Below are positions 7,886-16,213 of a stretch of 45,419 nucleotides of DNA, piece after piece; the first letter of the stretch is position 1; every line of letters starts with the position of its first letter. Under the pieces are notes generated by a model. That model saw only the letters and a program-made list of their open reading frames with translations, searched no databases and was not told where the DNA came from. This DNA comes from an uncultured Rhodospirillaceae bacterium (GTDB lineage Bacteria; Pseudomonadota; Alphaproteobacteria; Rhodospirillales; Magnetospirillaceae). The stretch is taken from positions 1 through 45,419 of the forward strand of contig CAJANN010000209.1 of assembly GCA_903941095.1 (NCBI GenBank). The letters are read 5' to 3'. Made by a program: the position numbers and the translations under genes.

Positions 7886-8755
7886 ATGGCCGAGTCACCG
7901 TCGCATCGTTTCGGGCAGTATCTGGGCGAGTTGCTGGAAGCCCTGTTCCTGCCCGAGGTCAAAGCGTTCTGTCAGGGACGGGACCTGTATCTTGATTGCG
8001 GCGGCCCCCGGCCCATCCGTCCGGGCAGGAAACTGACGTGGACAGACCGCTACGGCAACAATCACGATCTTGACTTCGTCATCGAGAAGGGCGGGACCGC
8101 CGAACGGCAGGGCCGCCCCCTGGCCTTCATCGAGGCGGCGTGGCGACGCTATACCAAGCATTCCAAGAACAAGGCCCAGGAAATCCAGGGGGCGGTCCTG
8201 CCCATCGCCGAAAAATACGACATCGACCGCCCATTTCTGGGGGCCGTCCTGGCTGGCGAGTTTACCGGAAATTCGATCGAGCAGCTGCGATCTGTGGGGT
8301 TCACTCTGGTTCATATCCCGTACCGGGACATCGTTGGGGCCTTCGGCAAGGTGGGAATCGATGTCGCCTTCGATGAGGGAACGCCGGATTCCTGGTTCCA
8401 TGCCGTGTTGCGGCGGATCGAGGCCGCCGGCCCTGCGATGGAAAAGCACATCATTGCCACCTTGCGCGACCTGCATCGTGGTCAGTTCGATACGTTTTTC
8501 GAGCGTTTGCACAAGAAACTGGCCCGCCACGTCGAAGGAATCGGCGTCACGGCATTGTTCGGGCAGGACGTGCATTTCGTCTCGGTCGATGACGCCGTTG
8601 GACATTTGCAGGCAGGCTTGCCGCCAAGCCGCCCAGGCCTCACGTTCTTACGGCACGAGATATCTGTGCGTTACTCGAATGGCGACCATATCCGTGCCTC
8701 ATTCGCCGATCCCGGCGAGGCGGTTGCCTTTCTGCGCTATGCCGCCGCGCAATAG
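7886..8755 (+). CDS. Probable PD-(D/E)XK restriction endonuclease
   Basis: A 289-residue protein not recognised by name. The stretch from residue 58 to 100 has the layout of a PD-(D/E)XK nuclease core: NNHDLDFVIEKG supplies acidic residues (Asp61, Asp63), then a hydrophobic strand ending FIE (Glu83), then AAWRRYTKHSKNKAQEI rich in basic residues. Position directly after a DNA methyltransferase, with a 1-nt gap, supports a restriction partner of a type II system. The C-terminal half (about 180-289) may bind DNA or dimerise. Sequence looks slightly less GC-rich than the neighbours, consistent with horizontal gain. The photolyase gene is convergent 3 nt downstream. Assignment as the cognate restriction enzyme is inference. 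Confidence 0.65.
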   Translation: MAESPSHRFGQYLGELLEALFLPEVKAFCQGRDLYLDCGGPRPIRPGRKLTWTDRYGNNHDLDFVIEKGGTAERQGRPLAFIEAAWRRYTKHSKNKAQEIQGAVLPIAEKYDIDRPFLGAVLAGEFTGNSIEQLRSVGFTLVHIPYRDIVGAFGKVGIDVAFDEGTPDSWFHAVLRRIEAAGPAMEKHIIATLRDLHRGQFDTFFERLHKKLARHVEGIGVTALFGQDVHFVSVDDAVGHLQAGLPPSRPGLTFLRHEISVRYSNGDHIRASFADPGEAVAFLRYAAAQ

Positions 8756-8758
8756 GCG

Positions 8759-10123
8759 TCAGGTTTCTCCCATCCGTCGAAACGCGGCCAGGGCGCGCTC
8801 GCGGGTGGCCTTGAGGTCCAGCATCGGGCGGGGGCCGCCGCCGTCCCACGGGCGGTGGATGAATTTGGCCGGGATTGCGGCCAGTTCCGGGACCCAGCGG
8901 CGGACATAGGCACCGTCCGGATCGAACTTCTCGCCCTGCAGGACCGGGTTGAAGATGCGGAAATAAGGGGCGGCGTCGGCGCCGCACCCGGCCACCCATT
9001 GCCACGAGGCGGCATTGCTGGCCAGATCGGCATCGGCCAGGGTGTCCCAGAACCAAGTCTGGCCCTGCTGCCAGGGAATCAAAAGGTTCTTGACCAGGAA
9101 AGAGGCGACGATCATCCGCACCCGGTTGTGCATCCAGCCGGTGTGCCACAATTGGCGCATGCCGGCGTCGACGATGGGAAAGCCGGTGCGGCCGCGGCAC
9201 CAGACGGCAAACGAATCCGGATCGTCGCGCCAGGGAAAGGCGGAAAATTCCGGCCGCAAGGGCTGTTGCGGCAAGCTGGGGGTGCGGGCCAGCAGGTGCC
9301 GGCTGAATTCCCGCCAGCCGATTTCCTGCAGGAAGACCCGGGCTCCGTCGCTTGCGGGCAGCCGGTGAACCGCATGCCATATTTGCCGGGGCGAAATCTC
9401 GCCGAAGGCCAGATGCGGCGACAGCATGGATGTGCCGGTCCGGTCCGGCCGGTCGCGGTCATGGGCATAGGGGGCCACCCCCCCATCCAGGAAATCCCGC
9501 AATCTTCGAGCGGCCCCGGCTTCCCCCGGACCCCACGTCGCCTGCAGGCCGTTCCACCAGCGCGGCGCGGGCAGCGGCGGCAGGGATGTTCCCGCCGGCA
9601 GCCGGGCCGGGCGTTCCAGCCGGTTCGGTGCCGGCAAGGGCGGCGGCGGCGGCGGACCGTCCAGGGCGCAACGCCAGAACGCGGTGAAGACCTGCAGCGG
9701 TTGCCCCTGACGGCCGCGCACGCTGCCCGGCCGGAACAAGGTGTCGCCACGGCAGGCGACGGGCTCGATGCCGACGGCGGCCAGGGCGGTCGACAGCCGG
9801 GTTTCGGCGGCCTGTTCCTGTGGTTCGTCGTGGCGGCTCCACAGGACGGCGGCGGCGTCGCATTCGGCGGCGGCGCAGAGGACTTCCCCGACCGCCTCCC
9901 CCCGACGCAGGATCAGGACCCCGCCGATGGCGGCGATGTCGGCCTGCAAGGCGGCCAGGGAATGGTGCAGCCACCAGAGCGAAGCCCCCCCCGGAGCCCA
10001 AGGCGCCGCTTCATCCAGCACATGCACGGCGACCACCGGCCCTCGCCGGGCCGCCTCGGTCAAGGCGGCGTGGTCGCTAAGGCGCAGGTCACGGCGCAGC
10101 CAGACCAGGGACGGACGGATCAT
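8759..10123 (-). CDS. phrB: Deoxyribodipyrimidine photolyase (cryptochrome/photolyase family)
   Basis: A 454-residue class I CPD photolyase that uses light and FADH- to split UV-induced cyclobutane pyrimidine dimers. The N-terminal antenna domain begins with LVWLRRDLRLSDHAAL; the FAD domain contains FLQEIGWREFSRHLL, FPIVDAGMRQLWHTGWMHNR and NAASWQWVAGCGADAAPYFR, all hallmark segments including the tryptophans of the electron-transfer chain. The ATG at 10123 overlaps the upstream gene's stop as ATGA, so the two are translationally coupled. Earlier in-frame sequence lies inside that upstream gene and was discarded. Confidence 0.95.
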   Translation of the reverse strand: MIRPSLVWLRRDLRLSDHAALTEAARRGPVVAVHVLDEAAPWAPGGASLWWLHHSLAALQADIAAIGGVLILRRGEAVGEVLCAAAECDAAAVLWSRHDEPQEQAAETRLSTALAAVGIEPVACRGDTLFRPGSVRGRQGQPLQVFTAFWRCALDGPPPPPPLPAPNRLERPARLPAGTSLPPLPAPRWWNGLQATWGPGEAGAARRLRDFLDGGVAPYAHDRDRPDRTGTSMLSPHLAFGEISPRQIWHAVHRLPASDGARVFLQEIGWREFSRHLLARTPSLPQQPLRPEFSAFPWRDDPDSFAVWCRGRTGFPIVDAGMRQLWHTGWMHNRVRMIVASFLVKNLLIPWQQGQTWFWDTLADADLASNAASWQWVAGCGADAAPYFRIFNPVLQGEKFDPDGAYVRRWVPELAAIPAKFIHRPWDGGGPRPMLDLKATRERALAAFRRMGET

Positions 10124-10782
10124 GACGTTTCTCCGAACAGCGACATCCGGCGGCCGCCGCTGCCGGCGGATGCCGGTGCCGCGCCGTCCAGGCGGGCGCG
10201 GGGGCGGGTGACGATCCGGCCATCCGCCAGCATCAGGACCTGGAACGGGCGACGGAACAGGGATTGCAGGGGCGGGGCCAGAACATCGGTGCCGCCGTCG
10301 CCGCGTGGGCCGAAGGCCGGCAGCACCAGCCGACGGCCGTCCACGACGAAGCACGGCCAGGTGCGGCCGTCACAGGTGGCGAGCGGCCAGGGGCTGGCAG
10401 AGATCTCTCCGGGGCCGGCCAGGGGCTGGCCGCGATGGCGGAAGGTCAGTCCGCCGGCCTTCACTTCCGCCCCGCTGTCGCCGGGCAGCCCGGCCGGCAG
10501 CGAATCCGCCACCCAGCTCCACGGCTGCGACGCCATCAGGCGATCCAGTTCGGCATTTTCCACTTTGCCGGCGGCCAACAGGTGGGGCAGGGTGGCGCCC
10601 AGCCAGATCAGCCGGGCCGGCCGGCGTTGGCGCACCAGGGCGATCAGGCCCCGTACCGTTTCCGCGATTCGCCGGGATGAATCGGCGGGGTGCAGCGGGT
10701 CGGACACCGCCACCAGCCTTTCCTTGGGACAGATCACGGCTCCGGACAGATCGGGCAGCAGATGGACCAGATTCAGCAGCAT
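10120..10782 (-). CDS. PdeM-like metallophosphoesterase-fold protein lacking metal ligands
   Basis: A 220-residue protein that aligns by eye with the ligase-associated DNA-damage-response phosphoesterase PdeM: GAVICPKERLVAVSD at the first strand, RPARLIWLG at the second, FRHRG in the middle, and CFVVDGRRLVLPAFG followed by PLQSLF near the end. The places where the family carries its metal ligands are altered: DLHLEK is replaced by DPLHPA, LGDSFHD by LGATLPH, GNHD by ADSLPA and GHxHP by SASPW. Catalysis therefore looks lost. It overlaps photolyase by 4 nt, which points to a DNA-repair context. No Lhr-like helicase or ligase gene of the usual PdeM cluster is in the window. Confidence 0.7.
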   Translation of the reverse strand: MLLNLVHLLPDLSGAVICPKERLVAVSDPLHPADSSRRIAETVRGLIALVRQRRPARLIWLGATLPHLLAAGKVENAELDRLMASQPWSWVADSLPAGLPGDSGAEVKAGGLTFRHRGQPLAGPGEISASPWPLATCDGRTWPCFVVDGRRLVLPAFGPRGDGGTDVLAPPLQSLFRRPFQVLMLADGRIVTRPRARLDGAAPASAGSGGRRMSLFGETS

Positions 10783-10921
10783 GGGCCGATGATGCGGTGC
10801 GGAACGCCGGGGCGCAACCGCTTTACTCCTTCTTTAGTGCGGCGACTTACCCCAATGCGCCTATCCCATTATGGATGGTGCTGTGTTCGAATCCATGTCG
10901 AGGCGATTGGAGGCGCTTCCG

Positions 10922-11329
10922 ATGAGCAGGATGCCGTGGCTGAAAAGCCTGGACGTTGGAATTGAGCATATGGACCGCGAGCATCGTGAGCTGTTCGTCC
11001 TGATGGGCGAGCTGACGGCTCTGGTCGATGGCGGCCCGCTGCCTCGGGCTACCGCCCTGGCCGTCGATTTCCAGGCCCTGGTGCGGCGGCACTTCCAGTT
11101 CGAGGAGGACCTGATGCAGCGCCATGCCTATCCCGGCATGGCGGTCCATGTCGGCAAGCATCGCGACATGCAGCGTCAGGTCGACGCTTTGGTCAAGGCG
11201 CTGACCCCGCCGTTCGACCCTGGCGCGGCCGACGACCTGCTGGCGGTTCTGGAGCGGGTCTATTTCAGGACCGTGCTGAATGAAGACATGGAAATGGCCT
11301 GTTTCATCCTGTCTCACGGTCAGGACTGA
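10922..11329 (+). CDS. Bacteriohemerythrin with one iron-ligand histidine missing
   Basis: A 135-residue four-helix hemerythrin, normally an O2-binding di-iron protein. Iron ligands visible are His21 (REHRELF), His57 and Glu61 (HFQFEED), His76 and His80 (AVHVGKH) and Asp122 (NEDM). In the last motif HxxxxD the histidine is replaced by Thr117 (RTVLNED), so the site has one ligand fewer than usual. The start at 10922 is set by GGAGG at 10909-10913; an ATG at 10871 gives a longer form without a ribosome site. The gene's end overlaps the convergent phoB by 10 nt. Confidence 0.88.
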   Translation: MSRMPWLKSLDVGIEHMDREHRELFVLMGELTALVDGGPLPRATALAVDFQALVRRHFQFEEDLMQRHAYPGMAVHVGKHRDMQRQVDALVKALTPPFDPGAADDLLAVLERVYFRTVLNEDMEMACFILSHGQD

Positions 11330-12027
11330 TCGGCCGTCTCGCTGTCCAGGGAATAGCCGGCGGCCCGCACGGTGCGGATAAGGTCTGCGCAGTCACCCTC
11401 GTTCAGGGCCTTGCGCAGGCGGCGGATGTGCACGTCGACGGTGCGCGGCTCGACATAGATGTCGGGTCCCCACACCGAATTCAGCAATTCTTCCCGGCTG
11501 AATACCGTTCCCGGATGGTGCATGAAGAATTGCAGCAGGCGGAATTCGGTCGGCCCCAGATGAACGGTGCGTTCGCCGCGGGTAACGCGATGGGCGGCCA
11601 TATCCATGCTGATGTCGGCGAAACACAGGGTGCCTTTCTGCGCCACCGGCTGGGCACGGCGCAGCAGGGCGCGCACGCGGGCCATCAGTTCCGGCAGGGA
11701 AAACGGCTTGGTCATGTAATCGTCGGCCCCGGTGTTGAGGCCGCGGATCTTGTCGCCTTCTTCCCCCCTGGCGGTCAGCATGATGATCGGCATGTCGCGG
11801 CTGGCCTGTTTGCGGCGCAACTGACGGCAGACCTCGATCCCCGACAGGCTGGGCAGCATCCAGTCCAGCAATGCCAGATCCGGCTTCTGTTCGGCGGCGA
11901 CGGCCAGTGCCTCTTCGCCGTCGCCGGCTTCGCAGACGCGATAGCCTTCCTTTTCCAGGTTGTAGCGCAGCATGGTCGCCAACGCGGCTTCGTCCTCGAC
12001 GATCAGGATCAGCGGCTTGCTCATCAT
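11320..12027 (-). CDS. phoB: Phosphate regulon response regulator PhoB
   Basis: A 235-residue OmpR/PhoB-type transcription factor. The receiver has the acidic pair near residues 11-12, phosphoacceptor Asp55 (LALLDWMLP) and the TKPF lysine motif; the C-terminal winged helix contains LGPTEFRLLQFFMHHPG and RTVDVHIRRLRKAL. Placement as last gene of the pst operon identifies it as PhoB, which activates Pho-box promoters under phosphate limitation. The start overlaps the phoU stop as ATGA. The sensor kinase gene phoR is not adjacent on either side and must be elsewhere. Confidence 0.95.
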   Translation of the reverse strand: MMSKPLILIVEDEAALATMLRYNLEKEGYRVCEAGDGEEALAVAAEQKPDLALLDWMLPSLSGIEVCRQLRRKQASRDMPIIMLTARGEEGDKIRGLNTGADDYMTKPFSLPELMARVRALLRRAQPVAQKGTLCFADISMDMAAHRVTRGERTVHLGPTEFRLLQFFMHHPGTVFSREELLNSVWGPDIYVEPRTVDVHIRRLRKALNEGDCADLIRTVRAAGYSLDSETADQS

Positions 12028-12716
12028 GGGGCCTCGACCGACGGTCCCTTGGGCCGGCTTCCCTTCAAAGGCGTGCCGACCACCAGGAAATGCAGGGTTT
12101 CAGCGATGTTGGTGGCATGATCGCCGATGCGTTCGATGTTCTTGGCCATGAACATCAGGTGGGTGCAGGCGGTGATGGTCCGCGGATCCTCCATCATGTA
12201 GGTGATGAGCTCGCGGAACAGCCCGGTATACAGGTCGTCGACCTCTTCATCACGGTTCCACACCCCGATGGCCTTGTCGACATCCTGCTCGACATAGGCG
12301 TCCATGATGTCCTTCAGGATGCTTTGGACCAGACGGGCCAGATTGATCACCGCCCCCACCGGCTTGACGGCGGCCTGCTGGTTCAGCACCAGTGCCCGTT
12401 TGGCGACGTTGGCGGCATAGTCGGCGATGCGTTCCAGTTCCGAGGCGATCTTCAGGGCGGCGACGATCTGGCGCAGGTCGGCGGCCACCGGCTGGCGCAG
12501 GGCCAGCAGGCGGACGGTGAAGTGCTGGACTTCCTGTTCCAGTTCATCGACCTGGGCGTCGGCGGCGACGACACGGACGGCCAGATCGCTGTCGCGGTTG
12601 CCCAAGGCCTGCAGGGCGGCCCCCAGTTGCGCTTCGGCCAGACCGCCCATGCGGGCGATGGTGTTGCTCAGGTGCGACAGTTCTTCATCGAAGGATTTGA
12701 CGGTGTGCTCGCTCAT
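12024..12716 (-). CDS. phoU: Phosphate transport system regulator PhoU
   Basis: A 230-residue all-helical protein with the two tandem PhoU domains; LERIADYAANVAKRAL and IERIGDHATNIAETLHFL are the duplicated E/D-R-x-x-D-x-x-x-N metal-binding signatures. PhoU links the Pst transporter to PhoR and dampens the Pho response when phosphate is plentiful. The ATG at 12716 (MSEHTVKSF) is chosen because GAGG lies about 10 nt upstream and the N-terminus matches the family; a TTG six codons earlier is possible. It lies 10 nt after pstB and overlaps phoB. Confidence 0.95.
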   Translation of the reverse strand: MSEHTVKSFDEELSHLSNTIARMGGLAEAQLGAALQALGNRDSDLAVRVVAADAQVDELEQEVQHFTVRLLALRQPVAADLRQIVAALKIASELERIADYAANVAKRALVLNQQAAVKPVGAVINLARLVQSILKDIMDAYVEQDVDKAIGVWNRDEEVDDLYTGLFRELITYMMEDPRTITACTHLMFMAKNIERIGDHATNIAETLHFLVVGTPLKGSRPKGPSVEAP

Positions 12717-12726
12717 GGCCTGATCC

Positions 12727-13503
12727 TCAACCAAAACGCCCGGTGATGTAGCCCTGGGTCAGTGGATGCTGTGGATTGGTGAAAATCTGCTCGGTGTCGC
12801 CGACCTCGACCAGTTCTCCCAGATGGAAGAAGGCGGTGCGCTGGGAAACGCGGGCAGCCTGCTGCATCGAGTGGGTGACGATGACGATGGTGAAATTCTC
12901 CCGCAATTCGTCGATCAGTTCCTCGACCCTGGCCGTGGCGATGGGGTCCAGGGCCGAGCAGGGCTCGTCCATCAGGATCAGCTCCGGGCTGACGGCGATG
13001 GCCCGGGCGATGCACAGGCGCTGCTGCTGGCCGCCCGACAGGCTGGTGCCCGGCTCGTCCAGGCGGTCGCGGACCTCGGCCAGCAGACCGGCCCGTTCCA
13101 GGCTGGTCATGACGATTTCGTCCAGTTCGGCCTGATCGCGGGCCATGCCGTGGATGCGCGGCCCATAGGCGACATTGTCGAAGATGGATTTGGGGAACGG
13201 ATTGGGCTTCTGAAAGACCATGCCGACGCGGGCGCGCAACTGCACCACGTCCACCGCCCGGTCGTAGATGTCGTCGCCGTCCAGGGTCAGCAGGCCGGTG
13301 ACGCGGGCACTGTCGACCTGATCGTTCATCCGGTTGATGCAGCGCAGGAAGGTGGACTTGCCGCAGCCCGACGGTCCGATCAGGGCGACGACCTCGTGGG
13401 CGTGGATGTCCAGGTCGACATGCTTCAGGGCATGCTTGTCGCCGTAATGGACGTTGATGTCCCGGGCGCGGACCTTGGCGGGAAGAGAGGGCGAGTGCGA
13501 CAT
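12727..13503 (-). CDS. pstB: Phosphate ABC transporter ATP-binding protein PstB
   Basis: A 258-residue ABC ATPase that energises phosphate import through PstC-PstA. The Walker A motif GPSGCGKST, the signature [14 protein letters not shown] and Walker [14 protein letters not shown] are all present, with the PstB-specific [16 protein letters not shown] after the Q-loop. It lies 6 nt downstream of pstA in the same operon. Confidence 0.97.
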   Translation of the reverse strand: MSHSPSLPAKVRARDINVHYGDKHALKHVDLDIHAHEVVALIGPSGCGKSTFLRCINRMNDQVDSARVTGLLTLDGDDIYDRAVDVVQLRARVGMVFQKPNPFPKSIFDNVAYGPRIHGMARDQAELDEIVMTSLERAGLLAEVRDRLDEPGTSLSGGQQQRLCIARAIAVSPELILMDEPCSALDPIATARVEELIDELRENFTIVIVTHSMQQAARVSQRTAFFHLGELVEVGDTEQIFTNPQHPLTQGYITGRFG

Positions 13504-13509
13504 GGGGGC

Positions 13510-14784
13510 CTACCAGCGACGTTCGAATTTCTTGCGGAGCAGGATGGCCGCCAGGTTCATGGCGCCCAGGAACAGCAGCAACGCCATGATCGCCGCCGAT
13601 GTGCGTTCGACGAAGGCGCGTTCGGGGGAATCGGCCCACAGATAGACCTGCACCGGCAGCACTGCCGACGGGTCCAGCGGGCTGGCCGGAATGTCGACGA
13701 TGAAGGCGACCATGCCGATCATCAGCAGCGGCGCGGTTTCGCCCAGGGCGTGGGCCATGCCCAGGATGGTGCCGGTCATGATGCCGGGCATGGCCAGCGG
13801 CAGGACATGGTCGTTGACCACCTGCAGCCGCGACGCCCCCAATCCCAGGGCCGCTTCGCGGATCGACGGCGGCACCGCCTTCAGGGCGGCGCGTCCGGCG
13901 ATGATGATGGTGGGCAGGCAGATCAGCGCCAGCACCAGGCCGCCGACCAGGGGGGCCGAACGCGGCATCCCCAGGAAGTTCAGGAAGATGGCCAGCCCCA
14001 GCAGGCCGAACACCACCGAGGGCACTGCCGCCAGATTGTTGATGTTGACCTCGATCAGGGCGGTCCAGCGGTTTTTCGGGGCGAACTCTTCCAGATAGAC
14101 GGCGGTGGCGACCCCCAGGGGAAACGACACGATCAGGGTGATGACCAGGGAAAACACCGACCCCACCACCGCGCCCCACAGGCCGGCCAGTTCCGGCTCA
14201 CGCGAATCGCCCGAGCTCAGCAAGATGGTGTTGAAGCGTTTCTCAACGGTCCCGGCGGCCTCCAGCTCGCCCAGCCAGCCCAGCTGGCGGTCGGTCAGAC
14301 GGTTGCCGGATGCGCCGGGCTGGCGGGAAATGTGGCCCTTGATCGCCATGTCGACGTCGTCCGACGCCACCAGCCAGACCGGCTTGGTGGTGCCGACCAG
14401 CGACGGGTCGGCGGTCAGCATGCGACGCAGGGCGGTGTCGGCTCCCGAAGACAGCAGGGCCGCCAGCTCGCGGCGTTCGCCGCGGCTTTCCACGGCAGGA
14501 AAGCGGGCGTAAAGCGCGGATTTGATCGCTCCCTGATAATCCTCGCCGGCGACGGATTCGGCGTCGAAGCGGACGTCGACGCGGATATAGGTCTGCATGA
14601 AGGCGGACAGGCCGTTCGAGACGATGGTCCACAGCAGGATGGCCAGGAAGCCCAGTGCCAGGAAGATCGCTCCCAGACCGATGGCCTTGAAACGGCGCTC
14701 GGCGGCATAGCGGCGCCTGACATGGGCTGCCGCGTCGAGAGACGGACGATGCGCCGCCGCGGCGGTCGGGCTGTTATCAGTCAT
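13510..14784 (-). CDS. pstA: Phosphate ABC transporter permease PstA (long alphaproteobacterial form)
   Basis: A 424-residue inner-membrane permease. After a first transmembrane helix (about residues 35-60) comes a soluble, probably periplasmic insert of roughly 130 residues, then the six-helix permease core with the EAALGLGASRLQVVNDHVLPLAMPGIM coupling loop (given here only as a location near the C-terminal third). The extended N-terminal half is usual in alphaproteobacterial PstA and absent from the E. coli protein. Its start overlaps the pstC stop by 8 nt, so translation is coupled. Confidence 0.94.
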   Translation of the reverse strand: MTDNSPTAAAAHRPSLDAAAHVRRRYAAERRFKAIGLGAIFLALGFLAILLWTIVSNGLSAFMQTYIRVDVRFDAESVAGEDYQGAIKSALYARFPAVESRGERRELAALLSSGADTALRRMLTADPSLVGTTKPVWLVASDDVDMAIKGHISRQPGASGNRLTDRQLGWLGELEAAGTVEKRFNTILLSSGDSREPELAGLWGAVVGSVFSLVITLIVSFPLGVATAVYLEEFAPKNRWTALIEVNINNLAAVPSVVFGLLGLAIFLNFLGMPRSAPLVGGLVLALICLPTIIIAGRAALKAVPPSIREAALGLGASRLQVVNDHVLPLAMPGIMTGTILGMAHALGETAPLLMIGMVAFIVDIPASPLDPSAVLPVQVYLWADSPERAFVERTSAAIMALLLFLGAMNLAAILLRKKFERRW

Positions 14785-16153
14785 ACTTTTCCCGATAGCG
14801 GTTGACGATGGAAAGGGCGACCATGTTCAAGGCCAGGGTGATGGTGAACAGGACCAGACCCAGGGCGAAGGCCGCCAGGGTTTTCGGGCTGTCGAATTCC
14901 TGGTCGCCCACCAGCAGGGTGACGATCTGAGTGGTGACGGTGGTCACCGCTTCCAGGGGGTTGGCCGTCAGGTTGGCGGCCAGACCGGCGGCCATCACCA
15001 CGATCATGGTTTCGCCGATGGCCCGGCTGGCGGCCAGCAGCACTCCGCCGACGATGCCCGGCAGGGCCGCCGGCAGCACCACCAGGGTGATGGTTTCCGA
15101 CTTGGTGGCGCCCAGACCGTAGGACCCTTCCCGCAGGCTGTGCGGCACCGCGGTGATGACGTCGTCGGCCAGGGACGAGACGAAGGGAATGATCATGATG
15201 CCCATGACCAGGCCGGCGGCCAGGGCGCTTTCCGAGGCGACGGTCAGGCCAAGGGCGGTGCCGGCATCGCGGATGAACGGGGCCACGGTCAGCGCCGCGA
15301 AGAAACCGTAGACCACGGTGGGAATGCCGGCCAGGATTTCCAGCAGCGGCTTGACCACGGCACGGAAACGCGGCGCGGCGTATTCGGCCATGTACACCGC
15401 CGACAGCAGGCCCAGGGGCACCGCCACCAGCAGGGCGATGCCGGCGATCAGCAAGGTGCCGGTGAACAGCGGCACCGCCCCGAAGGCGCCCGAACTGCCG
15501 ACCTGATCGCTGCGGATCGCCATCTGCGGGCTCCACGAGGTGCCGAACAGGAATTCGGACACCGAGACCGACTGGAAGAAACGCAGGGATTCGAACAGCA
15601 GCGACAGCACGATGCCGATGGTGGTGAAGATCGCGACCAGCGACGCGGCGATCAGGAAGACCCGGATGGCGGATTCGACCCGATTGCGGGTCCGCAACTG
15701 GCGGTGTATGCGCGAGCGGGCATAGACCAGTCCGGCGATGGCCAGGGAAAGGGCGGCCAGAGCCGCGGCGGCGAAGATGGTCTGGCGCAGCGAGGCGTAA
15801 TGCCGGGCGGCGTCGGCGACCGCGGCCGAACTGGCGCTGTGGCCGTAGCGGGCGACGTTGCGGACTTCGTTGTAGACCAGGGCCAGCCGTTCGTCAGGCA
15901 GGCCGGCCAGCTCGGCCGGCAGGGCCGACATGACCAGGGCGCGCAGCAGCGAGGGCTCGAACATCAGCCATCCGGCCAGAACCAGCAGGGCGGGCAGGCC
16001 GCACCACATGGCCACCCAATAGCCGTGATAGCTGGGCAGCGAGTGAAGGTGGCGGGGATGGCAATCGATGACGGCCAGGGCGCGGCCGCGCCCCAGGCGA
16101 TAGCCCAGGGCGGTCAGGGCCAGAAGAACCAGAGAAAGGACGAGAAGCTGCAT
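14777..16153 (-). CDS. pstC: Phosphate ABC transporter permease PstC (long alphaproteobacterial form)
   Basis: A 458-residue permease partner of PstA. The first about 175 residues carry extra transmembrane helices and a soluble loop; the canonical PstC core follows, with GTSWSPQ, FGAVPLFTGTLLI, GIPTVVYGFFA and the ATP-binding-protein contact loop around SLREGSYGLGATKSE. The start is uncertain: ATG at 16153 (MQLLVLSL) begins right at the first helix, and a GTG at 16162 would add three residues; neither has a strong ribosome site. A hairpin lies upstream between pstS and pstC. Confidence 0.93.
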   Translation of the reverse strand: MQLLVLSLVLLALTALGYRLGRGRALAVIDCHPRHLHSLPSYHGYWVAMWCGLPALLVLAGWLMFEPSLLRALVMSALPAELAGLPDERLALVYNEVRNVARYGHSASSAAVADAARHYASLRQTIFAAAALAALSLAIAGLVYARSRIHRQLRTRNRVESAIRVFLIAASLVAIFTTIGIVLSLLFESLRFFQSVSVSEFLFGTSWSPQMAIRSDQVGSSGAFGAVPLFTGTLLIAGIALLVAVPLGLLSAVYMAEYAAPRFRAVVKPLLEILAGIPTVVYGFFAALTVAPFIRDAGTALGLTVASESALAAGLVMGIMIIPFVSSLADDVITAVPHSLREGSYGLGATKSETITLVVLPAALPGIVGGVLLAASRAIGETMIVVMAAGLAANLTANPLEAVTTVTTQIVTLLVGDQEFDSPKTLAAFALGLVLFTITLALNMVALSIVNRYREKYD

Positions 16154-16178
16154 GGCGACCACGGATCGGGAAAAAGGG

Positions 16179-16207
16179 TGCGGCCATCCCGGGAAAGGAT
16201 GGCCGCA
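16179..16207 (-). terminator. Attenuator-like hairpin between pstS and pstC
   Basis: A perfect 11-bp stem (TGCGGCCATCC / GGATGGCCGCA) with a 7-nt loop lies just after the pstS stop. On the minus strand the stem is followed after three C residues by a run of five T. It should act as a partial terminator or 3'-end stabiliser, giving more pstS than pstCAB transcript, the usual need for a periplasmic binding protein. Confidence 0.7.
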
Positions 16208-16213
16208 GAAGCA

